Part shown: positions 1-8,507 of the stretch, in pieces
Position numbering within the stretch: the stretch's first letter is position 1
Layout of the letters: each line of letters opens with the position of its first letter
From: Thermodesulfovibrionia bacterium
Lineage (GTDB): Bacteria; Nitrospirota; Thermodesulfovibrionia; UBA6902
Reading direction: 5' to 3'
DNA: 32,630 bases
NCBI GenBank assembly: GCA_020057065.1
Contig: JAGVGM010000280.1
Coordinates: 1-32,630 of the forward strand
Translations under genes and position numbers: made by a program
The notes under the pieces: generated by a model
Seen by the model: only the letters and a program-made list of their open reading frames with translations
What the model was told of the DNA's origin: nothing
Database searches by the model: none

Positions 1-32
1 ACAGCCTTTATTACCGCTTCAATTTTTGTCAT
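1..32 (-). CDS. Start of a downstream gene, possibly a PII-like nitrogen regulator (partial)
   Basis: An ATG at 32 opens a frame that runs out of the window and reads MTKIEAVIKA. It begins 6 bases after the nrpR-like stop codon, so it is probably in the same operon. The pattern M-x-K-I-E-A-x-I-K resembles the N-terminus of GlnB/GlnK PII proteins, and a PII gene beside an NrpR-type regulator would make biological sense. Only ten codons are visible, so this is a guess from a short motif and context. Confidence 0.35.
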   Translation of the reverse strand, partial: MTKIEAVIKA

Positions 33-38
33 ATGATA

Positions 39-1013
39 TCATACTAATTCATTAAATACCTTTAATTTTAAATACGAATAAAGCGTTGACATGGCTTTAC
101 TTTCTGTAGGTATGCCGGATTCTTCGATCGCCCCAATGGGATTCAATCCTCCGACAATGACCACTCCAACCTTGTCCATCCCGACAGGGACCTCGAGGAT
201 CGGTTTGTTTGGACTGCCGACAAGTAAAATACCTCCGATGCCTTTGTCTGCCATTTTTTCGGCAAGAATTTTTGCCTCATTAAGGCATACAACGGGTATC
301 TCTCTTAAACTTGCAAGCACTTTTCCAGAACCATTTTTTACGGCCCCCAGCACATCGGTCATTTTGCTCTTTATAAATACCTCCAGTGGGTCAAGTGATG
401 AACCTGCATAACTTATAAGTGAAATGAACCTCTCAGGTTTCCTGTCTACTATCTCAACTACCCCTCCGAATTTAGACGTGACAGGAATGCCTGCCTTCAG
501 AAATATGCTGTTAATAGTTACACTGCAAACCGTCCCTATGCCTATTTTGCCTTCGGGAACAGTTGCGCTTCCGATTCGTTCTCCTTCTCTGGCAATAACG
601 ATCCTGTTGCTCATAACAAATGGTGACCTGAAAACCGGTGTCAGTAATTTAAGTATCTTTTTTAGATCTTTTTCATTACAAAATGAAATATTTAATATAA
701 TATCTCCCTCCTGGGTGTCTATATTGAATGTTGTAAGATATGAGAGAGTTTCTATCCTGCTTATGACAAATCCGAGTTTCTCGGAAACAAGTGACTGTGA
801 TAATTCCTCTCTTCCCTTTTGAGTGATTCTTCTTCCCTCTTTGGCGAACACTTTTGTAAGGCCTCTCTCATCGAGGATCTTCATGTGATAGCGCACCGTC
901 CGCTCAGTCAGGTCAACTCCATGCAATTTTAACTGCTTGGATATCTCGGTAGAACCAATGACATCTGATTGCTTGTCAAGTATCTTTAAAATTGCGAACA
1001 TGGTCTTGTTCAT
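39..1013 (-). CDS. nrpR: NrpR-like transcriptional regulator (winged helix plus one NrpR/DUF128 domain)
   Basis: This 324-residue protein has an N-terminal winged helix (about residues 5-75; the recognition region is LTERTVRYHMKIL near 35-47). One NrpR regulatory domain (about 85-320) follows, with the typical hydrophobic G-rich segments GIGTVCSVTINSIFLKAGIP and GVVIVGGLNPIGAIEESGIP. In methanogens NrpR represses nitrogen-assimilation genes and is released by 2-oxoglutarate. Those proteins often carry two NrpR domains, while this one has a single copy. The gene starts 34 bp after the NuoG-like gene on the same strand, so it looks like the distal part of the oxidoreductase operon. That is unusual for a nitrogen regulator. 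The ATG at 1013 has a weak GGGATGGAAT upstream. Family assignment is fairly sure. Its targets are inferred, the nearest candidates being the glutamate synthase genes in this window. Confidence 0.8.
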   Translation of the reverse strand: MNKTMFAILKILDKQSDVIGSTEISKQLKLHGVDLTERTVRYHMKILDERGLTKVFAKEGRRITQKGREELSQSLVSEKLGFVISRIETLSYLTTFNIDTQEGDIILNISFCNEKDLKKILKLLTPVFRSPFVMSNRIVIAREGERIGSATVPEGKIGIGTVCSVTINSIFLKAGIPVTSKFGGVVEIVDRKPERFISLISYAGSSLDPLEVFIKSKMTDVLGAVKNGSGKVLASLREIPVVCLNEAKILAEKMADKGIGGILLVGSPNKPILEVPVGMDKVGVVIVGGLNPIGAIEESGIPTESKAMSTLYSYLKLKVFNELV

Positions 1014-1047
1014 TTATTCCATCCCTAATTTTGGACTAAAATGATAT

Positions 1048-1785
1048 CTAACCCTCATTTATAAATACAGAGGGACCGGAAAACTTATTCCTGAAATCGG
1101 CGATAGCATTTTTCGCTTCCTCAATAAATTGTTGTTCAGTCTCACAGGTTTCGCATTTATATTCATTCCGGCATGGATGAATTGCCGGTCTGTCCATGTT
1201 CATAGTATGTTTTTCGGAATGCTCTTTATCCTGCACCATCTCTATGCATCCGGTCGGGCAGATATAAGTACAGGATCCACATCCGATACACGTTTCAGTT
1301 GGCGCCTTGAATGGTGTAGTTATTTCGCATTCCGTTCCCCTGTTAGAGAATCCTATCGCTTTTGCCCCTACAGCTTCTTCACAGAAACGCACACATAGAC
1401 CGCACAGGATACACCTCTTTTTTTCTGTTTTATTGAACATCGGTGTTTCGATGCCCATGTGCTTTGCCATGCTCCTGATTTCAGGAACATCTGGACATCG
1501 GGCGAGCAGCAGCTCAACGACCATCCTTCTTGCATGTTTAACTCTTGCCGTGTCCGTTAAAACTTTCATCCCCACTCCGGCAGGAAAGGTGCATGATGTA
1601 ATAAGCTTTCTCCGTTTGTTTTGAACGACCTCAACAATGCACAGGCGGCACCCACCATATGGCTTAAGCGCCTCATGATAACAAAGGGTTGGAATAACGA
1701 TCCCTGCTTTTCTGGCGGCATTAAGGATCGAGGTTCCTTCATCCACCTGGACCAGACGGCCGTCAACGATTATCTGAATCTTCAT
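1048..1785 (-). CDS. NuoG/HoxU-like iron-sulfur subunit (BamI-like)
   Basis: This 245-residue protein corresponds to the N-terminal electron-transfer part of NuoG and lacks the large molybdopterin-like domain. A plant-type [2Fe-2S] domain comes first, with Cys at about 35, 46, 49 and 65 (CYHEALKPYGGCRLC). The His-Cys3 region around 97-110 is only partly recognisable. Two [4Fe-4S] motifs follow at 125-135 (CILCGLCVRFC) and 166-176 (CIGCGSCTYIC). An extra C-terminal Cys group, C205/C211/C214 (CRNEYKCETC), is not standard for HoxU and may bind another metal. It lies 71 bp downstream of the NuoF-like gene and should form an NADH-oxidising or NAD-reducing module with NuoE and NuoF. In the Bam complex the equivalent subunit is BamI. 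NADH-dependent formate dehydrogenases and hydrogenases carry similar subunits, so the partner is inferred from context. Confidence 0.83.
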   Translation of the reverse strand: MKIQIIVDGRLVQVDEGTSILNAARKAGIVIPTLCYHEALKPYGGCRLCIVEVVQNKRRKLITSCTFPAGVGMKVLTDTARVKHARRMVVELLLARCPDVPEIRSMAKHMGIETPMFNKTEKKRCILCGLCVRFCEEAVGAKAIGFSNRGTECEITTPFKAPTETCIGCGSCTYICPTGCIEMVQDKEHSEKHTMNMDRPAIHPCRNEYKCETCETEQQFIEEAKNAIADFRNKFSGPSVFINEG

Positions 1786-1856
1786 CTCATTAGCCTTTTA
1801 AAGCGATCAGCTTTTCATTTATCATGCATATAGCTAATTGCCTGGAGCTAAACAGC

Positions 1857-3719
1857 TCATTGAATTTTTATTGCTTTAAATTTGCACGCATTAAAACATA
1901 TCCCGCATCTTATACATTTCGAGTTATCTATACTGTGAGCTTGTTTCTTTTCGCCTGACACAGCCTTTTCCGGACATTTTAATCTGCACAACGTACAGCC
2001 GTTACACATCTTTTCATCAATGAAATATTCAAACAGGTTCTTGCAGACCCCTGCAGTGCATTTTTTGTCATGGATATGGGACTCATATTCTCCACGGAAA
2101 TGTCTTATAGTGCTTAGTACCGGGTTGGCGGCGCTGCTGCCGAGGCCGCAAAGAGAAGCGGTGGTCATATAATTTCCGAGCTGAATAAGTGTTTCAATAT
2201 GGTCCTCTTCCCCGCGCCCTTCACATATATCCTCAAGGATCTTGAACATCTGTTTGAGCCCCTCTCTGCACGGGACACATTTTCCGCAGGACTCATAAAG
2301 CAGGAAACGGATAAAATACCTGGCGACATCCACCATGCACGATGTTTCATCCATCACGATCATGCCGCCGGAACCCATGATCGCACCTGCCTCTTTCAGA
2401 CTGTCATAGTCAACAGGCATATCTATCCTGCTCACCGGAATGCAGCCCCCGGACGGGCCGCCGGTCTGCACCGCCTTGAACCGCTTGCCATTCCTGATAC
2501 CTCCCCCTATATCAAATATTATCTCCCTTAGAGTCGTTCCCATCTCAACTTCTACAAGGCCTGTATTTTTCACCTTGCCGACCAGCGAAAATATTTTGGA
2601 ACCCTTGCTCTTTTTTGTCCCGATGCCTGCATACCATTCCGGGCCGTTGTTAATTATCAAGGGGATGTTTGATAATGTCTCAACATTGTTAAGGACAGTT
2701 GGTTTTCCCCATAAGCCTTCGTATACGGAATTCGGCGGCCTGGACCTCGGCATTCCCCGTTTTCCTTCTATTGAGTACATCAGGGCTGTTGACTCTCCGC
2801 AGACAAAGGCCCCGGCTCCCCTGTTGATCTGTATGCCGAAGTCAAATCCGGAACCCAGTATGTCTTTGCCGAGCAGGCCGTACGCTTCAGCCTGTTTTAA
2901 GGCTATTGATAAATGCTCTATCGCGATGGGATATTCCTCTCTTACATAGATAAATCCCTGTGCTGCTCCAATAGCGTAAGCTCCTATGATCATCCCCTCG
3001 ATGATGCTATGAGGATCTCCTTCCATAAGACTGCGGTCCATGAAAGCACCGGGGTCTCCTTCGTCCCCATTGGCTATAATATAACGCATGTCCCCCGGGG
3101 CTGAACTGCAAATTTTCCATTTCAGGCCGGCAGAGAATCCCCCGCCGCCGCGTCCCCTAAGTCCTGAGGCAGCCACGGTCTCGATGATTTCCGCTGCGGA
3201 CATTTCTTTCAGGGCCTTACAAAGGGCGGAATACCCGCCCGCTGCAATATAACTGTCAATATCGGTTGTACCGATCCTTCCGCTATTACCGGAAACGATT
3301 TTCTTCTGCTTCCTGTAGAAAGGAATACTTTTCTCGGTGATGTAGCGCTCACCGGTTTCCGGATCTTCCCATAAAAGACGCTCCACGAGATTTCCTTTTA
3401 ATACAGTCTCGGAAATTATGTCATCTACGTCTTCGGCTTTAATTCTTTTGTAAAAAATATTTCCCGGCTCAATAACCAGTATCGGGCCCATTTCACAGAA
3501 TCCGTGGCATCCTGTTTTCAGGATCTTTACTTTATTCTCAAGGCCGTCTTCTGATATCCTGTTTTCGAGTCTTTCTATAACTTTCCGGGACCTTCTTGCC
3601 CGACACCCTGTATTACAGGCCCTAATAATTATTTTCCCGGAATTGCTGTCTTTCAGGACAGAATCTTTTATTCTCTCTAAATCTGATATTGATCTGATCT
3701 TTTCCATCTGCTTATTCAT
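1857..3719 (-). CDS. nuoF: NuoF-like NAD(H)/FMN subunit with N-terminal thioredoxin-fold and C-terminal 2x[4Fe-4S] domains (BamH-like)
   Basis: This flavoprotein of about 620 residues would exchange electrons between NAD(H) and iron-sulfur clusters. The N-terminal [2Fe-2S] thioredoxin-like domain has Cys near 35, 39, 71 and 75. The NADH/FMN-binding glycine-rich loop GRGGGGFSAGLKWK is at about 188-202. The N3-type [4Fe-4S] motif ESCGKCVPCREG is near 476-487, with the fourth Cys near 524. A C-terminal ferredoxin domain has CNGCTLCRLKC (about 572-582) and CIRCGICFNAC (about 602-612). This is the layout of bifurcating hydrogenase, formate dehydrogenase and Bam NuoF subunits, not respiratory complex I. 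I chose the ATG at 3719, which overlaps the nuoE stop. An in-frame ATG at 3734 would add five residues and one at 3707 would remove four. No start has a strong ribosome binding site. Confidence 0.9.
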   Translation of the reverse strand: MNKQMEKIRSISDLERIKDSVLKDSNSGKIIIRACNTGCRARRSRKVIERLENRISEDGLENKVKILKTGCHGFCEMGPILVIEPGNIFYKRIKAEDVDDIISETVLKGNLVERLLWEDPETGERYITEKSIPFYRKQKKIVSGNSGRIGTTDIDSYIAAGGYSALCKALKEMSAAEIIETVAASGLRGRGGGGFSAGLKWKICSSAPGDMRYIIANGDEGDPGAFMDRSLMEGDPHSIIEGMIIGAYAIGAAQGFIYVREEYPIAIEHLSIALKQAEAYGLLGKDILGSGFDFGIQINRGAGAFVCGESTALMYSIEGKRGMPRSRPPNSVYEGLWGKPTVLNNVETLSNIPLIINNGPEWYAGIGTKKSKGSKIFSLVGKVKNTGLVEVEMGTTLREIIFDIGGGIRNGKRFKAVQTGGPSGGCIPVSRIDMPVDYDSLKEAGAIMGSGGMIVMDETSCMVDVARYFIRFLLYESCGKCVPCREGLKQMFKILEDICEGRGEEDHIETLIQLGNYMTTASLCGLGSSAANPVLSTIRHFRGEYESHIHDKKCTAGVCKNLFEYFIDEKMCNGCTLCRLKCPEKAVSGEKKQAHSIDNSKCIRCGICFNACKFKAIKIQ

Positions 3720-4185
3720 CAGACATGCTGTCATGATCTTTTAAAATTTTCTCGACCTGGCCTGGATTAACCGCATCATAATATTCCTCTCCTACAGTTA
3801 TAACAGGCGCCAATGCACACGTACCAAGGCAATTGACGGTCTCAAGAGAATACCTGCGGTCCTCTGTGGTCTGTCCTTCCTGTATATTTAATACCCTCTT
3901 TATCTGATCGATATTCGACACAGCGCCGCTGAGATGACAGGCAGTGCCGCAGCATACCTTAATGATATGTTTGCCCCTCGGCCTCAGGCTGAACGCTTTA
4001 TAAAAGGTGGCAATATCAAAGATCCTGGTAAGGCTTAGCTCCATCTTTTCAGATATATAGTGCAATACCTCTTCAGGCAAGTAATTTTCAATTGCCTGCG
4101 CATCCTGTAATATCCCGATGATATTGTAATGCCTGTATTCATACTTCTTCATAATGTTGTCTATTGCCAGAAGATCCATTGTCAT
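3712..4185 (-). CDS. nuoE: NuoE-like [2Fe-2S] subunit (BamG-like)
   Basis: This thioredoxin-fold [2Fe-2S] protein of about 157 residues is the usual partner of NuoF. The four ligands are visible as CCGTAC (about 78-83) and CLGTC (about 119-123), and the helical N-terminal region (YLPEEVLHYISEKM) is typical of the family. The ATG at 4185 overlaps the HdrC-like stop codon (ATGA), which implies translational coupling. The nearby ATG at 4179 has better spacing to the AAAGGA upstream and is an alternative start. The NuoF-like gene overlaps its 3' end. The tight overlaps through MvhD, HdrC, NuoE and NuoF argue for one stoichiometric complex. Family assignment is confident. Membership in a Bam-like complex is inferred from order. 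Confidence 0.9.
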   Translation of the reverse strand: MTMDLLAIDNIMKKYEYRHYNIIGILQDAQAIENYLPEEVLHYISEKMELSLTRIFDIATFYKAFSLRPRGKHIIKVCCGTACHLSGAVSNIDQIKRVLNIQEGQTTEDRRYSLETVNCLGTCALAPVITVGEEYYDAVNPGQVEKILKDHDSMSDE

Positions 4186-4646
4186 TTGTCCTTTGCCGCT
4201 TTTTGCCAACAAGGCATTTTGTGCGGGCCCCGGAAGCCGTTTCTCACTTTTTTAAACATCGTACTGCGGCATAGATCCTGCAAATAACCTTTTACATGTT
4301 CCAATCCTTTTAAAAACTCATGATCCACATACCCTTCCTCAACAGCCATTTTCTGAAGTTCCTTTGCTATCCTGCTGAACCCGATCCCCTGGGGGCAGAC
4401 GGAAAGACAGGAATTGCAAAGGCAGCAAAACCAGATCAGATCGGAGGAAAGGACATCCTTTTTCATGCCGAGCATAACCATGTGTATCAACCGCCGCGGG
4501 TCGAAATCATCCACGACCTCGCGCACAGGACAAACACCTGTGCATGAGCCGCAAGTGTAGCAGGGCCTGATCTTTTCCAGCCCTATCTTTTTCGCTACAA
4601 CTTCCGTGAAATCATGATCAGTACTTTTTAGATCAACAGGGTCCAT
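4182..4646 (-). CDS. HdrC-like 2x[4Fe-4S] protein without an HdrB domain
   Basis: The 154-residue soluble protein carries two [4Fe-4S] motifs of the HdrC type: CYTCGSCTGVCPV (Cys about 29, 32, 35, 39) and CCLCNSCLSVCPQG (Cys about 74 or 75, 77, 80, 84), spaced as in heterodisulfide reductase subunit C. It overlaps mvhD by 14 bases and nuoE by 4, so it is co-translated with them. No CCG domain (HdrB, the noncubane-cluster disulfide-reducing subunit) is fused to it or encoded nearby. In the Bam complex the comparable position is taken by the HdrD-like BamD. This protein may therefore be a reduced electron wire between HdrA and the AOR or NuoEFG modules rather than part of a heterodisulfide reductase. 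Confidence 0.83.
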   Translation of the reverse strand: MDPVDLKSTDHDFTEVVAKKIGLEKIRPCYTCGSCTGVCPVREVVDDFDPRRLIHMVMLGMKKDVLSSDLIWFCCLCNSCLSVCPQGIGFSRIAKELQKMAVEEGYVDHEFLKGLEHVKGYLQDLCRSTMFKKVRNGFRGPHKMPCWQKAAKDK

Positions 4647-5370
4647 TGGTCGATAGCTCCCCGGTCCACATTTCTTTTTTCTTCAGTGTTTCAATAAATG
4701 ACATTACTTGTTCTTCAGGGACGCCGAGAAGTTCGGCAAGTTCCTCTGTCGAGCGCCTCTTCTCTTCAAGATAAAGCAATGTCTGATACAGATTCATTTC
4801 CCTGATGAACATTTCAAGGAGCTTATCCTTCTGAGGGAACTTTCCGAACGTTCCTTCATCCTTTATCTGTTTCGCCTGTCTGGCAAAAGCCATACGGAAA
4901 TTACGGCCCTCAAGCGCTTTTATTGCTGCCTTCAGTTTGTAGGTCACAGCATCAGGTTCAAGTCCTTCTTTGTCTCCAAACGGGCCGAGGTCCGATATTT
5001 GACCGTCAAACTCCGTTATCAGCTTTACAAACCTTATACCCTCTGCAGCAGATATCCACTGATACGTAAACCTTCCGGTGTCAATACCGAGATGTCCGAG
5101 GACGATAGTCACCAGTTCGAACCTGTTCACTGCTTCGTAATTACCTGACCGGTAATGACACTCTTTCAGGTGTCAGCCGCCTACAAAGACCCCATCGGCG
5201 TTGTTCAAAAAACCGTTCAGGATATATGAAGGTTCGATCCTTCCGGTGCACATTACCCTTATCACCCTGATGTTCGGTGGATACTGCATACGGCTTACTC
5301 CGGCTGCATCGGCTGCGGCATAACAGCACCAGTGACACAGGAAGCCGAGTATCCTTGGTTTGTATTTCAC
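4633..5370 (-). CDS. mvhD: Selenocysteine-containing MvhD/VhuD-like [2Fe-2S] subunit (BamF-like), read through an in-frame TGA
   Basis: Reading the TGA at 5173-5175 as selenocysteine gives one 245-residue MvhD protein: start GTG at 5370, Sec66, end at 4633. The [2Fe-2S] ligand region shows [15 protein letters not shown] (residues 10-24), RVMCTGR with C41, then GG[15 protein letters not shown] (Sec66, C71). Known MvhD/VhuD proteins have Cys or Sec followed by H-x-x-D/E-C-H-Y at this point. Stopping at the TGA would leave a 65-residue stub and an orphan C-terminal half. The GTG start overlaps the hdrA stop (GTGA) and has GGAAGGAG upstream. MvhD passes electrons between a redox partner and HdrA. 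Here the partners would be the NuoEFG-like proteins. No hydrogenase gene is present. Confidence 0.92.
5140..5175 (-). promoter_or_regulatory. Probable bacterial SECIS element in mvhD (UGA plus hairpin)
   Basis: On the minus strand the UGA (5175-5173) is followed after 16 nt by a perfect 6-bp hairpin: ATTACC, loop GGTCA, GGTAAT (5156-5140). The loop begins with GGUC, the feature recognised by SelB in classic bacterial SECIS hairpins such as that of formate dehydrogenase, and it lies 22 nt after the UGA. An alternative hairpin pairs TGACAC with GTGTCA directly at the UGA. Both need RNA folding to rank them. Confidence 0.75.
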
Positions 5371-8300
5371 GACCTTACTCCTTCCGGCTTATTTGCAAAG
5401 GCCCCAAACGCCTCGATCTGTGCGTTGATCTGTCCGTCTGTAAACCTCCCCATTGTGATAGCCTTTGTCGGGCAATAAGAGGCGCATACCCCGCATCCTT
5501 TGCATGCCGCGATTATGATCTCCGCTTTTTTCCCTTTTTCCGCTTTTGTCATCTGTATCGCACTATAAGGGCAGAAGTGAGCGCAAAGGCTGCATCCTAT
5601 GCATATTTCAGGATCGCATGAAGACACGATCGGCTCAGCTTTCACATATCTCCGGGAAAGAAGCATTCCGGTTTTTGACGCCGCTCCTTTTGCCTGGGCG
5701 ATCGATTCGTCAATTGATTTCGGGAAATGCGACATGCCGCAAATGTAAATACCATCTATGTACGAATCAACAGGCTTTAACTGTACATGAGATTCCAGGA
5801 AAAACCCGTCTGAAGAACGAGGCACGGAAAGCGCCTTTTCCGACTTCTCATCACGGTCAGGAATAATTGCGGTGCTAAGGGCGACTTTATCCGCAGATAT
5901 CCTGATCTTTCTTCCAATTATGTTGTCCTTTACGATAACGGCCAAGTTGCCTTTTTGCTCCGTTACTTCCGGTCTGTTATTACGGTCGAACCGGATGAAC
6001 AGCACCCCCCTGTTTCTTGCAAGCGTGTAGTAGTCCTCGAGAAATCCGTATGTCATTATATCCCTATAGAGGATGTATACATTGGTCTTAGGGTTCATCT
6101 CTTTTATTTTCAGGGCATTCTTTATGGCTGTGCTGCAGCAGATGCTGCTGCAGTAGCGGCGCTCCATGTCCCTTGAACCAACGCATTGGATCATAACTAC
6201 AGTATCTCCGTCCTTCGGCACATAGCTGCCCAGGGCCACCTGCCTTTCAAGTTCGGATTGAAGCAGGACATTCTCATTTTTTCTGTACAGATGATCGTCA
6301 GGAATATATTGTTTTGCCCCCGTTGCAAGGACTATTGCACCATGCTGAAGTTCAACGGGTCCTTCAGTATTTCTGGTGGTAAGCACCGTTCTGTAATTAC
6401 CGACAAACCCATCTACACTCTGTATCTCTGCATTTGTATATACTTTAATGCGCTCATGACGATCTGTACGATCAATTATATTTGCAAGATAGGCCTGCGG
6501 GTCGTCACCCCTTAATGTGAAATAGAGATTTCTGAGATTGCCGCCGAGTTGGGCGCTTCTCTCAACAAGATAACATTCAAATCCCTGATCAGCAATGGAT
6601 AACGCGGCTGTCATCCCGGACAGACCTCCTCCGATAACCAGCGCTGTTGGAATTACGTTAATAATAAGTTCATCAAGCGGTTGTATAAGCCGTGCCTTTG
6701 CAATACCCATTCTGACCAGATCTTTGGCCTTTCTTGTCGCCTCTTCTTTTTCATGAGAGTGAGCCCACGAACACTGGTCTCTGATATTCACCATCTCAAA
6801 GAGGCATTTGTTCAGTCCAGCTTCACGCACTGTCTCCTGAAAAAGAGGTTCATGGGTCCTGGGAGTGCACGCCGCGACCACGACCCTGTTAAGCTTTTCC
6901 TTTTTAATTATTTCACTGATTTTAGCCTGAGCATCCTCTGAACATGAATAGAGATTTTCTGTGCACATAACAACATCAGGGAGTTCAGAAGCATATTTTC
7001 TGACATCAGACGTATCAACAACCCCTGCTATGTTCTTCCCGCAGCGGCAGACAAATACTCCTATGCGTATGTTATTTCCCAGAGCGGACTCTTCGGAGAA
7101 TTCCCGATTGATTATCATAGTGCCGCGTGCTGATTGCAGAAGTTCCGCGGCACCTGCGGCCGCGCCGCTTGCCTGTATAACACTGTCCGGAAGCGCAACA
7201 GGTTCACGCAGACCGCCCGCGACAAATATTCCTTCCCTGCTTGTGGACAATGGATCGAACAGCCCGGTACTGCAGAAACCGTATTTATTAAGTTTGATAC
7301 CGCCCGCCTTTGCCAGCGCAAAAGTACCCTGCGAAGGTTCAAGACCGGTGGGCAGGACCACCAGATTAAAGGTCTCATGTCTTAGATGTCCGTCTTCTGT
7401 TATATATTTAACAGTGAGGTCCTCTGTTTCTGCATTACGATCGATCTCTGAGACCCTGGAGCGGACAAATTTTACCCCGGATTCAATTGCTCTCTCATAA
7501 AATGTGTCAAGCCCCTTTCCGTACATGCGCATGTCCATAAAGAAGATCGTAATATCCAGATCGGGCTCATGTTCAAGCGCCACGATAGAGTCCTTTACCG
7601 CGTACTTGCAGCAGACCGAGGAACAGTAACTGTTGCCCGAAACCGATGAACGGGAGCCTGCGCACTGGATGATGGCTATTTTCTGAGGCTTAGTCAGGTC
7701 TGACGGCCTGAGGATCTTTCCCTGATACGGCCCTGATGCACTTGATATACGCTCAAATTCCAAACCGGTCACTACATTTGGTGAAATACCATAAAGATAC
7801 TCTGAAAGTCCGGCGGGATTAATGTCCTTAAATCCGGCTGTAAGAATGACCGCCCCGACCTGATAGGTTGCTGTTTCAGGCTTTTGAGCAAAATCGATCG
7901 CTCCGGTCTGGCATGCCTTTGTGCACTGTTTGCATTCCTTATTCTTCAAAAAAAGACAGTGGTCAGGATCAATGTAATAGGATGAAGGGACAGCTTGTTT
8001 GTATAGGATATCAATAGCCTTTTTATGTGTAAAATGCTGGTCATAGGGATTTGGTATTGTTACAGGGCAATAGGGCGAACAGTATCCGCATCCGGTGCAC
8101 TTTGCGCTGTCCACATAGCGCGGACGCTTCTGCACCTTCACACTGAAATTACCCGCTTTCCCCGTTATTTCCTGAACGTCAGTATTGGTAATGATCTCAA
8201 TGTTCGGCGACCGACCGGTCTCCACCAGTTTTGGCGCCAGTATTCATATTGAGCAGTCATTGGTCGGGAAGGTCTTGTCAAGGGCAGCCATAAGCCCTCC

Positions 8301-8435
8301 TATTGCGGAAGATTTCTCAACGAGATACACATAGAACCCGTGCTCCGCCAGATCCATGGATGCCTGGATACCCGCAATACCTCCGCCGACTACCATCACT
8401 GCGCCGATGGGTTTGTTATTGTTATTATTTGCCAT
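5367..8435 (-). CDS. hdrA: Selenocysteine-containing double-module HdrA (BamE-like), read through an in-frame TGA
   Basis: Reading the TGA at 8244-8246 as selenocysteine gives a 1022-residue flavoprotein with Sec64, about 1.5 times a standard HdrA. Module 1 has a Rossmann FAD site [14 protein letters not shown] (about 13-26), then NDCSI[11 protein letters not shown], where ordinary HdrA has Cys in C-S-x-C. A ferredoxin motif [11 protein letters not shown] (113-123) and CKQCTKAC follow. Module 2 starts near [12 protein letters not shown] and has a second FAD site [14 protein letters not shown]. It ends with [11 protein letters not shown] and [11 protein letters not shown]. HdrA is the flavin-bifurcating hub that splits electron pairs between high- and low-potential acceptors. 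Its stop overlaps mvhD. No clear ribosome binding site precedes the ATG at 8435, and a repeat-rich 233-bp gap separates it from the ferredoxin gene upstream. The fusion resembles BamE. Confidence 0.93.
8206..8246 (-). promoter_or_regulatory. Probable bacterial SECIS element in hdrA (UGA plus hairpin)
   Basis: The UGA (8246-8244, minus strand) is followed after 14 nt by ACTGGT, loop GGAG, ACCGGT (8229-8214), a 6-bp stem with one U-G pair. An outer GGCG/CGCC pairing (8238-8235 with 8209-8206) could extend it. The apical loop carries the expected G residues about 20 nt from the UGA. The pairing is less clean than in mvhD but the position is right. Confidence 0.6.
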
Positions 8436-8468
8436 ATTTAGTAATTCAGCTTTATCAAAAGAATTCCT

Positions 8469-8483
8469 CGATGCTTTGCATCG
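8469..8483. repeat. Short hairpin CGATGC-ttt-GCATCG
   Basis: This perfect 6-bp inverted repeat with a 3-base loop lies 34 bp upstream of the hdrA start, between that start and the larger palindromic element. Transcribed, it would form a stable hairpin in the hdrA leader. No T-run follows on either strand, so it is not a standard terminator. Confidence 0.5.
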
Positions 8484-8507
8484 GGATTAATTATCTACTT
8501 CTTTGAT

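Noticed and set aside
5173-8246. The two in-frame TGA codons as pseudogene stops or frameshifts
   Set aside because: Each is a single TGA in an otherwise intact frame, exactly at a Cys/Sec ligand position of its family, with a hairpin downstream. Two independent errors at such sites are very unlikely.
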